A stretch of DNA of 64,000 nt from the NCBI GenBank assembly GCA_029339195.1, contig JAPTJF010000096.1:93870-157869 (forward strand), given 5' to 3'. The notes under the pieces were generated by a model, which was not told the DNA's origin, did no database searches, and worked only from the letters and a program-made list of their open reading frames with translations. The DNA is from Micractinium sp. NFX-FRZ. Its lineage: Eukaryota > Chlorophyta > Trebouxiophyceae > Chlorellales > Chlorellaceae. Made by a program: the position numbers and the translations under genes. Shown here in pieces: positions 48,901 through 58,770 of this stretch. Each line of letters opens with the position of its first letter. The stretch's first letter is position 1.

Positions 48901-51900
48901 GCGGCCGCGCCGGCTGCGGGCGTGTACTGGTGCTGCTGTTGCGCCGCTGGCGCCGGGGGCAGCGGAACAGCAGGTGCCACCAGGTGATCATGCAGCTGCA
49001 GCGGCTTGCCATGCACTGCCTCGTTGAAAGTTGACTCCTCCTCAGCGCCTTCCTGCACCGCAAAGCATGAAGTTGGTGACACATCATCACACGGCCGTAC
49101 ACAACCTGCGCGGACGCCAGCTGAGCGTACACACCGGCGTTGGGCAGCACCAGGCACATGCCGCTGCTTCCTTGCCTGCTGGTGGTAGCTCAACAGCTGC
49201 AGCGACCGCTCCGCCTGCTTCTGCAGCTGCTCGGCATGCTCTGCTGCCGTGTCGCCGTCCTCCCCAGTGCTCCTGCAAACAGGCACACACAGTTGCAGTG
49301 TATGTCAAGGAGACACGATGCGTAGCGGTACTGCCCTGGGCCGTCCCCCGCCAGTGCATTACACCAAGGGTTACCGGCCCAGCCAGACCCACCTGCGAGA
49401 GCTCTGCCGTGCCCGAGCCGCACGCGCCGCCGCCGCCTGCATCCGCCGCGCCTCCTCAGTGCGTCGCCGCTCCTCCTCTGGATCCACCTCAACCTCCCAG
49501 GGGCTAACTGTCTCTGCCTCCCCTGGCACAGCTGCATAGAAAGGGGCGCACGAACGCGGTGGTGTGTAAGGTGTGAAGCAGGAAAGGGAGCGATCTTCTA
49601 GGGGTACGCCGGTTTAGCCCCTTTGGCATTTGAACGGCGTCCAGACAAAGGTGGTGGGTTGTGAAGGCCGCCAGTCAGAGCTGAGCAACAGGGTCAAGGT
49701 AGATGCGTGAGGTAATTATAAATGGCAGGCGTGCAGCTTCCAGTGGAAAGCACAAAGGGCACCCAAAGCATGGCCCTGGGCTGCCATTGCCCTCTGCTCC
49801 CTGCCTTCGTTGAAACTGACCAGTGCGCTCCCTCACAGCCGCACGCTGCCTTACCTCTGTCCCACTGCACCACCAGCGTCTCCCAGGGGTCATACCGCTC
49901 CTTCTCTTCAAAGGGCGCTTCCTTGCTGGGCTGCCTCGCTTTGACGTCCAACACGGTGCCCTTGTACCACACGCCACCTGCAGCAAGGAAGCAGTTGAAA
50001 ACAACCTCTAGGAGCGTGGACGTGCATGTGCTTTCAAGCAGAGGAAAAAGCAAGCGCTGGGAAGGAAGACACTACGGAGTAGCAGCAGGAAGACATGTGC
50101 GCATGTTTGACGTGTCATAACAGCAGTCCGCAATGTCAGTGGGTCTGTCAGTGGGTCCTCCCTCCAGCCCCCCAGCCATCACCCCGGTCCCACCAAACCC
50201 GCCTGGACAACCTGCCCCTAAACAAGATGCGGAAGCAGCCCACCCCAAGACCCTGCCCCACCTGTCTTGACCCGCTTGTGCGTCTTGCGGGACACCTGCC
50301 CGCCAAAGAACATGCGGAAGCGGTCGCCAGGCTGCCACAGCACGCGCATGTTCTGGATGTACAGCTCCGCCTTGATCACGTATTCTGGCAGGGAGTTGTC
50401 AATGGCCACCGGAATGACCAGGTCCTGCAAAGAATGATAGATGCATGATGGTTCTAAAAAGAGGTATAACGTCGGGCATGCAACTCTGCCTTGCTCACGT
50501 GTGTTCTGGCAGCAAGTTTAAAAAATGCATAGCAATACGTGGCTGTGGTTGTAATCCTCCCCAGTACCTGCGTTGGCAACCGGTGAAGCGGGCCGTGCTT
50601 GGCGGGGCGCAGGATGAGCCAGGCTACCGGCCAGCGGCGGGCTGCATCGTCTGCCTCGGTGTGCTCCAGGTCAGCATCGTCCGCCAGGTGGCGGCGGTAC
50701 ACCACACTACAGCAGCAGGGCGAGGAGGGGAAAGGATACTTGGTCATGATCTGCCTCAGTATGCTCCACGTTCAGCAATGTCCAGCAGGTGGCAGCGGTG
50801 CACCATACTCCAAGAAGCAATTGAGCAGAGAGGAAGAGGACCAACGTCAGGGCCTTTGGCTGGAGTGGAACGAGATAGTTGGAATTTCATCACCCGGAAA
50901 TTCATAACTTGCAAGGCACCATTAGGTTGTAAGCAACAGGAAACCATCCACCAACGTTGCATCACTTCCGAGCAGCAGCACCGCAGCTCACCTGCGCACT
51001 GTGTAGCGTTCCACCGGGCGCATGGCCAGCGCTCGCTGGCGCAGGCCATCCCAGCACGTCTGCAGCGCTGCTTTCTTGCTGTCCTGAACAGTGGGAGCCA
51101 GCTGCACAGCTCCAAACGGCACTTGCGCTGTTGCGCTGCGTGCGCGCTGCTGGCTGATGGCGCCCTCCCCCTCCTGCATGCTGCCAGCCTCCAGCTCACT
51201 GCCTGATGGCCCCGTCTGTGTGCTGGTAGCTGGCACAGCGCCTGCCTGTGTATCTATCGGCATGTCACAGCTGGCCCCTGGTGCAGCGGCAGCCTGTTGT
51301 GCCTGCACAGCGCTGCCAGCCACCTGCTGCTGCTGCTGCTGCTGCTCATCCCCTTCAACCTCCATCTCGTCTGCCGCTTCGCTGCTGCCAGCCACTGCTG
51401 CTCCTGGCTCCACCTTCACTGCCAGTTTGCTTGCAGGCTCGCCTCCAGGAGGCGCCGAGGCCGGTGCCAGGCCCAGCAGCTGCATGTACCTGCAGGGAGC
51501 ACGAGTGCACCAAAAAGTACATTTTTATCAGCGTAGCAGAGTGCCAACAGCAGAGATGCAAACTGCCCAACAGCAACTGTAAACCCTGCAGTCTCAGCGA
51601 GCGCCGCAGGACCGCTTGCCTGTCGATGTGCCGCAGCAGGCCGGCTCGCATCACGACCACGTTCTCGCCGGGGTACGGGAAGAACAGCGGGCACTGCGCC
51701 TCGATCGCATACTTGAGGAAAGCCTGCGAGCACGAGTGCGTTGAGTGCCTAAGGGGTAAAACCGCAAATCAATAGTGCAACTGGAGGGCATGGCTGACTG
51801 CCGAACTTGCAGCATGCTGTGGGAAGTTGCAGCTTGTGTATTTGCAGCTTGATGAACCAGCATACTGCGAGCACCAAAAGCCATGCAGGGCTGCATCACA

Positions 51901-54900
51901 TGGAGGCACCTGGCGTGGTAGCAGATCCGGGGCGGCGTGCACGTGTTGCTGCAGCGCTGCAGTGTAGAGCATCATGTCCCGCAGGTCCCCGCAGGCAGAC
52001 ACCGCCCTGCAAAGTTTGCCAGGGCAGGCAAAGTCGAGAGTTTGCTCAGGCTGCAAACAGTGACGAGGGCAATGCAGAGCAGCACATAGGCTGGTGCCAA
52101 CCCTAGAAACTTGAAGATATTTTAATCAAGTGCGGCTGCTCCTCTGCACACGCCCACACCCATCAGAGCCCCGAGCACGCACCTGGACCACGGCAGGTGC
52201 CACAGGTCTGCCCACTCCTCGCTCAGCCGCCCCTCATCTGCCAGCTGCTTCTCTGCTGACAGCAGGGCACGCCCCATGTCTGCTGCATTGGCGCCCTGGA
52301 TGGCCTCACAGATTGCCAGGTGCTGCTGCAGCACGTCCGCGCCCTGCATAGAGGCGCGAGCAACGGTAAACGGGCCATGAGTGGCATTCATGACGTAGTG
52401 CAGGCAAGGGCTCACACCATATGCCATGTGGTGGTGGTTCAAACCTTGTCAGTTACGCCCGTGCCGCTCGTTATGGTGCTGCTGTGAAGCCATGCAGGGC
52501 TGGTGGACATGCGCCGGTGCGTCACCAGTAGCAAAGCATGCGGCAGCTGGCCTTGTTGGCCAGACAGGCAGGCACCTTGCGGCAATGCATCCACTGCCAG
52601 CTGGATGCGCTGGCCAGAGGGTGCGACAGCGCAGCAAGCGCGGCACGTGTATGGCAGCACAACTTGCCTTGAACCACACGGGCACAGCGCCCAGCAGCGC
52701 ATCCACTGCCATCAAGATGCGCTGCTCAGCAGGTGCCAGCAGCCCAACCTTGCTGGTGTTCCACTCGCCACGCAGGAAAGGCGCGACCTGGAGGCAGGGG
52801 CAGCAGAGAGCCAGAGAGTGAGGGGGGCGCTCAGGCAAGGAGCATGCAGCAGGGCACATGGCAGTGCTCCTTGCCCGCAGCCCGTTCAACACTGAAGCAG
52901 GTTGAGACTCAGACAACTCTATGGGCTCAGCTTAAACTGTGGGATGCACCAGTGTCGGTAGCCATCTACATCTATGCGCAGTCACTCTAGCTGGCAGCCG
53001 GCGAGCGCAGCTAGTGCAATCTGACTGTGTTCCTCCTCCCCCAGCCCGCTCAACACAACCAGCAGCGGCATCTGGCAGCTTTGGTCCTCACCAGTGTGCG
53101 GTAGCCATCAGGTCGCAGCGAATCCAGCTCAGAGCCAGCCAGCAGGCGCTGCTGCCGCCCACTGGCGCGCGGCAGCGGTATGGAGCGCAGAGCGCGCAGC
53201 AGCGGTGCCTCCACCACCACAGTGGCCTGCTCCAGCCACTGCCGCAGCCTGGGGATTTGCTCGCCTGTGAAGGGAGGGGAAACACACACAAGCGGCCCGT
53301 CAGGGGGTCATGTTTGGAGGCTGATCAGCACACATGCTCAGCATTACAAGCACTTGAATCTCAGCAGTGTTTGAATGCATGGCATGCTTGCGTTGCGGCC
53401 CCGAACGATCCACCTACCCCACGCCATCCCACATGCCCCACGGCTTTGCGGCTGCTCACCTTCGTACCACCCCCACGCCTGCCCCTCCAGGTCTTCCACA
53501 TAGACTCGAAAAGCGCCCGCCTGGCGCCCAAAGCACCAGTACCGCCTGCCACGCAGGTCTGTGCCCAGCGGCCGCCGCAGCCCCATGCGCCGCTGCTGCA
53601 GCCAGGCCGCCCATTCAGCGGCTGTGGCTGGTGCTTGCGTGGCCGCCTTGTCCGGCTGCTGTGCCTGCTGCTGCTGCTGCGCGCCGCTGCGTGCTGTGCA
53701 TGCTGAGGCGGAGGGCGCTTCGGAGCCGGCCCGGCCGTGGCCCTCGCCGCCGCCTGCCTCGCTGCCCTCGCCGGCCGGCGCTACCTGAACAGACACCGAA
53801 GGCGTGGCCTGCCGAGAGGCGGCCACGTGGACCCCTTGAGGTGGCAGCAGCTGCTGCAGGGTTGTTGCCGCTTCTCCATCTGAGTCCTCATCGCCCGGCC
53901 CACCAACATCCTTGCCGCCTGGCAAGATGCCTTCCTTGCTGCGCCGGGCTGCGGCATACGCATCCAGCCTGCTGTTCAGCTCCGCCTGCATCTGCTCAGA
54001 CCCCAGCGCCAGCCGCACCAGTGCCGACAGCAGCTGCGAAGCAGTAACAGGCAGCACAATTGTGTTGGTTGGCAGAAGTTCAGCAGCCGCAGCAACATAG
54101 CAGGGGCCAAGCTGAGCAGGGCGGGAGGAGGCAGAGCCGGTGCAAGGACACAGTAGTGCGTTAAGAACACCTCAGACACTTCTATACTAGCTTGACAGCT
54201 CTGCACCCAATTCACAAACGGCTAGTGACAGCCAAGGCATGTGCAAGAGCAGCCTGAGAGCTCACCCTGATGCGCTCCTCAACCGACAGATCCTGGAAGT
54301 CGCCATACCCCAGCTTGATCGCCACAGCCCGGTCCTCAATGTCCGCATCGGCAAACTGCCAGATTGCGTTGCATGCGCGCTCCGGCCAGGGAAGCGGGTT
54401 CTGCAGGTGGAGGCAGAACGATATAAGTTTGTGCAAGAAAGCGCCCGGGCAGCAGGTTGTGCAGGTGTGGGAGGAGGGTTGCACAAGCATTCCAGCCAAG
54501 GCAGTGGGTCTGCAGATGGGAGAGAGAAGAAAGGGAGTTGTGCGAAGTAGGCAGGGAAGCGGGTTTCGCAGGTGGGGGAGGGAAGGGAAGGGGTTACGTA
54601 AGTGAGGTACAGGCCAGGGCGGCAGGTTATGCGGGTGCAGGGCTTGGGCAGTGCAGTGTGCAGGAGGCAGGGCGGCAGGGGTTAGCAGCGCAAGATGGTG
54701 GAACGTTAACTCCATGCTGTTGGCCCTGCCTCTAGTGCAGATTGAGATGGCAATATCACAAAGGGGCAGAAGAATCGCAGGCAGAGCAGCTCAAGGCTGA
54801 CACACGAGCACACAACAAGCAGGGTCCGCCCACGCCACCCACCTCGTTCTCCTCGCTCTGCAGCTTGGCAGCACGCGGCTGGTCACCTGCAGTGGCTTTC

Positions 54901-57900
54901 CCAAGGGCCACTCGCAGCAGGGCACAGCACACATCCCGCAGCAGCGCGCCGCTGGGGGCGTAGTCGCGGTCGAGCGGCACCAGCCGGCGTGCCGCCTCAG
55001 GGGTCAGCCCATACTTCTCCTGCAGCTGCTGTGCCTGCTGCTGTGCCGCCTGGTCCGCTGCCTGCTGGCCGCCCACCCCTCCTGCTGCTGCGGCGGCGGC
55101 CGAAGTGCGGTGCGGCGGCTGGCTGGACTTGGCAGAGACGCTGACTTTGAAGCGCAGCGGCGCCTGGGCAGGCGTGCCGTCGTCCTGCGACTGCGGGCAT
55201 GGTGTGCGGCCCACGCGGATCAAAATGAGTGCACGACGGCACGGCATCACCAACGCCTGGGCAGCTAAGGCAAGACCAGCTTGCGCCTGCATCATGGTCA
55301 CGCCCACAAAGACACCACGCAACAAATCGAGACAGGGCACGCACCTGCACACTCGCATCTGCAACTGGCGGCGTGGGTTGATGGCAGGCTCGCTGACAGT
55401 GATGTTTTCTTGACCTTACCAAACAGCAACATCACCACAAAAACACAACAATTTCGCATACTCACGTGTTGCTGTGACTGGCGACGCGGCTTGATGGCAG
55501 GCTCATCAACAATAAAGTCTTCTGAGGCGTGGCGCGTCCAGGACCCAGCAGTCGCCCGGCGGGGTCGCCCAGACTCAATCACAGCGGGTGGCGCGTGCTC
55601 CTGCTGCTCCGACTGCTGCGCTGCCACCTGCTGCTCCTGCTGCTCCTGCTGCTCAGACTGCTGTGCTGCCACCTGCTGCTCCTGCTGCTCAGACTGCTGT
55701 GCTGCCACCTGCTGATCCTGCCGCTCCGGCTGCTGCGCTGCCAGGTGCTCCTGCTGCTCTGATTGCTGCGCTGCCATCTGCTCCTGCTGCACTGCCTCCA
55801 TATGCGACTGCGACTCTGGTGCCCCGACACCCTCCTGTGCAGGCCGCTGTTCCTGCTGCGTTGCGTGCCCAGGCAATGACGCAGGTTGCGTGCCGCCTTG
55901 CTCAGCAGGTGACGCTGCCTGCGGCTCTCCGCCTGCCACAGCAGGCTGCTGCTGCTGTTCTCCTGGCTCCTGCTGCTGCTGCTGCTGCTGCTGCTCGGCC
56001 GCTGACTGCACCTCACCCTCACCAGCAGCCGCTGCCAAAACGCCCCCCGCCTCAACTGCATGAGCAGAGCGGAGCACAAAATCAAGCGCCTGCCTACTGC
56101 ATCCAGAGTGGCCCGTACTGCATCCCACACAGTTGTGTTCTGATCACCACACTGCACGCCAGCGTATTGCAACAACGTGGTACGCACCTTTCCAAGCTGC
56201 CAGGGCAGCGGCTGCTGCGGGCACCACTGGCGCAGGGCGCGCCACACGCGGGCCAGGATGGACTGCTGCCTCCAGGGCGGACAGGGAGCACGGCGGCAAC
56301 TGCAGCAGCTCACTGAATGCCTGCAACATGAGATGTGGCAGGGTACGGAGCAGGGCAGTTTTAGAGTAAACAATGGCTAACGTCGCTGGCACAGCAGTGG
56401 TCACATACAACCCCCCAGCTATTCGAACATTTCACTAGCGCTTAGTACCACAGCACCACAGCCTCAGTGGAGGGCTCCCTGCACGTACCTGTGTGAACTC
56501 CCAGACCATGAGCAGGTCGGGCACGCTCGCTGGCGGCACTCTGAACCCAGTGCGGTTGGGCTCCGGCGACGGGCCGCGTGCTGCGTCCGCGGCCGCCTCT
56601 GCCGCTGCTCGCGCCTCGGCCTCTGCAGACAACACGGCAGCGTGCGCTTAGGATTAAGCAGCTTAACTGCCGTGTGAAAATGCTTTGGGCCTTAGAACGT
56701 GGGCCTCAACACATGCACGTGCCATTTGCGCCGGGACCTACCTGCCCGCTGCTTCTCCTCCTCAGCTGCTCGGCGCTGCAAATATTTGACACGCTGCCAG
56801 GCCCGCCGCCGCGCCCTGCCCAAGTTGCCGCCCTCCTCGTCAGCGTCCGGGTCTGCAAAGGCAGTAACAGAGGGGACCACAGCAGCATATCAATACTCCA
56901 GTGCAGCCACAGCGGCAACAGGCTGCCCAGCACAGGCAGCGCTCTTCATCCGCCTCCGGTCCGCACTTAGCAATGGGCAGCGGTGCGATGCAACACAACT
57001 GCACGGCAGTGCATCGCAGCTTTGTGTCACAGGCCGCACTTCACAGGTTGCTCGGCAAGGCGGGAGGCTCAGCTCAGCACAGGCCGACCACAGCCAAGCA
57101 TGGGATGGCTGGCGCCAAAGCGACCCAACGCAACACCCAGACCTGGACCTCGAGAGACCCCCCCAGTTCTCGGCTGCAAAAGCGGAGCCCAGCTTTCAAC
57201 TCAGGGCCTCACTCCATCCCAGGCCAGACCTGAGAGTTGGAAATCCTCGGGCACTTCCTCTCCATCACTCAGGTGATCCATCTCTCCTCCTTCAAAGACT
57301 GACAGGTCAGCCATCGAGGCAGCAGCCGACCCCAAAGCTGCAGCGCCCGCAAACCGCACCCCTTTGCTGCCGGCAGCGCCATGGAAGGTCTGCAGCGGTG
57401 GCAGGCCCAGCAAGCAACACCAACATACATCGTGCATTGTGAGTGAAGAAGACACACCAGGGAGGTGGACGCAAACGTGTGCACAGAACTGCGGAAGGGG
57501 CCCACTGCATGGGTGCTCCCGCTGTGACACTGGCAGGCAACGTGGCCACCCACCTTTGCTTTCTTGGGCTTGGCAGGCCCTGCAGCGCCTGCGGCCCGCT
57601 TTGCACCGCCACCTCGACGCTGTGCCATCCCCAGGCTGGCCTGCACATGAGCACAATGTGGTATGTGATGCCCACTGACGTGTTCGCACGGGAGGGAGCG
57701 GCAAAAGCAAGGCTCTTGGGGGCAGGCAGCAGCAAGTATGGCAGCAGTCAGGTTGCAGTGCCGTGCCAAGGCTGACAGCAGCAACCCACCTCCACGTGTG
57801 CTGCCGCAGCTTGCTTGGTTGCTTCAAACAGCGCGGCATAGCGGGGCGACGGCTCAAGTAGCTTGTACCATGCATGGGGGGAGACCGCCCAGAGGGTGAT

Positions 57901-58404
57901 TGCCTGCCCGGCCGCGCTACGCTCCACCACCCAGTCCACCAGCGGCGCAGTCACTACAGCGTGACCAGGCACGGCAGCAGCCTGCGCCCCACTAGCCGCC
58001 TGGGGAGGCACCAGCTGGCCAGTGAGGACTAGATGCCCCGGCTGCAGGCTGTGCAGCGGCTGAAGAGACCCGGCTGAAGTGACCTCAACGCTGGTCAGTA
58101 GCCGCAGCGGCAGTTCCGCGCCCTCTGCATGCGCACCCACAGAAGGTTCAATGCTCACTGGGGGTGATGGCACAGAACTGAGAGAGACCAAGCCGAACAA
58201 CTGCGCAGGGTTCACTTTCAAGATGGTGGCGGGTGGGCGGCGGCGGCAGCGGGCGGCAAGAGAGGAGGAACGGCGCAGCGGCGGGGAGTGCTGATCAAGT
58301 CTTGCACCAACATATCTGCGAAATAGGGGCCCGAGGCTTCCAGGGCTGCGAACACCCGCACCTGCCGAGAACGAAAACTCGCCCGGCACCGCTCCCTCAT
58401 TCAT
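45909..58404 (-). CDS. Giant chromatin protein with DDT, WHIM, auxin-response/PHIP-like, ARID and Tudor/Agenet-like domains
   Basis: About 29 exons, all minus strand, give about 2,100 residues. From the N-terminus, a region ends WYKLLEPSPRYAALFEATKQ (57800-57860). The DDT domain is VPPASVPDLLMVWEFTQ plus AFSELLQLPPCSL (56260-56550). A Gln/Glu/Ser-rich tract lies at 55466-56056. WHIM blocks are WPERACNAIWQFADADIEDR, GYGDFQDLSVEERIRV with LSALVRLALGSEQMQAEL (53980-54400), and RRPLGTDLRGRRYWCFGR (53520-53590). An auxin-response/PHIP-like module has QPGDRFRMFFGG, GVWYKGTVLDV, YDPWETLVVQWDRG and VSPWEVEVD (49480-50425). The ARID is at 47994-48727 (MLTNFYRGLKGRFKVPIF, FWAVMERGGYETVTGGKQW, RLNYERCLLDFESYL). 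A Tudor/Agenet-like repeat is WWTATISDYNAETGEHQLTY (46620-46700). DDT/WHIM proteins partner ISWI remodellers. A split into two genes near 51500 cannot be excluded. Confidence 0.74.
50647..50811 (-). repeat. Exon-edge duplicate, DDT/WHIM/ARID gene (acceptor side)
   Basis: The exon start encoding VVYRRHLADDADLEHTEADD (50647-50710) is copied almost base for base at 50746-50811 in the preceding intron, ending LNVEHTEAD. Confidence 0.88.
52571..52742 (-). repeat. Exon-edge duplicate, DDT/WHIM/ARID gene (donor side)
   Basis: The exon encoding LAPAEQRILMAVDALLGAVP (52682-52742) has an intron copy at 52571-52632 reading VAPSGQRIQLAVDALPQGA. Confidence 0.88.
54384..54579 (-). repeat. Triplicated acceptor with exon start, DDT/WHIM/ARID gene
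   Basis: The true acceptor and exon start (54384-54412, NPLPWPE) is repeated upstream at 54492-54520 and 54551-54579. Each copy has a C(A/G)-ended pyrimidine tract followed by an ACCC(G/A)CT(T/G)CC block. Confidence 0.78.
55349..55525 (-). repeat. Exon-edge duplicate, DDT/WHIM/ARID gene (donor side)
   Basis: The exon end encoding DFIVDEPAIKPRRQSQQH (55466-55525) is repeated in the following intron at 55349-55412. That copy would read ITVSEPAINPRRQLQM, again followed by a GTG. Confidence 0.88.
55567..56000 (-). repeat. In-frame Gln/Glu/Ser tandem repeats in the DDT/WHIM/ARID gene
   Basis: Within one exon the peptide unit VAAQQSEQQEQ recurs four to five times (55600-55780) with variants such as LAAQQPERQDQQ. 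A run of eight Gln lies at 55970-55995. The unit is about 36 nt, based on CTGCTGCTC-type codons, and is a likely length-polymorphic, disordered region. Confidence 0.85.
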
Positions 58405-58770
58405 TGCATCCGCGGCTTCAATTCACTCCAGCATCTTGAAATAAAGCTGCTAGAACCGAGGGCGAGGTGGACAGAGCGCAAGAACGCTCAATTGATGAGC
58501 CAAACTTTCGCTCGTTCAGGCGACAGCTGCGCCCGCTGTTTACGTGTTTACGCGCCAGCTGTTTACGCGCCAGCAGATAAAGCGATGGCCCGCGCCAGTG
58601 TAAAACACACCAGCCCACCTGGCGGGCGCTTGGCGGCGGCTGGGCGGCACATGCTGGCCCCCCATCTATGCTGGGTCCCCAACTTGGACCCCAGCTTGGA
58701 CACAGAGAGCATCGAGGCTGACATTCGTTACATTTGCTCAGCTATGAAACCCTTGATGGTGATTGCACAG
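58405..58770. other. Intergenic: DDT gene promoter and sulfotransferase 3' UTR
   Basis: Both flanking genes are on the minus strand. A TGTAA motif (TTACA on plus at 58728-58732) lies 39 nt past the sulfotransferase stop. The remainder should hold the promoter of the large chromatin gene. Confidence 0.55.

Noticed and set aside
55600..55780. Regularly spaced CTGCTGCTC repeats resembling a CRISPR-like array
   Set aside because: They are in-frame Gln/Glu codon repeats without unique spacers, in a eukaryotic exon.
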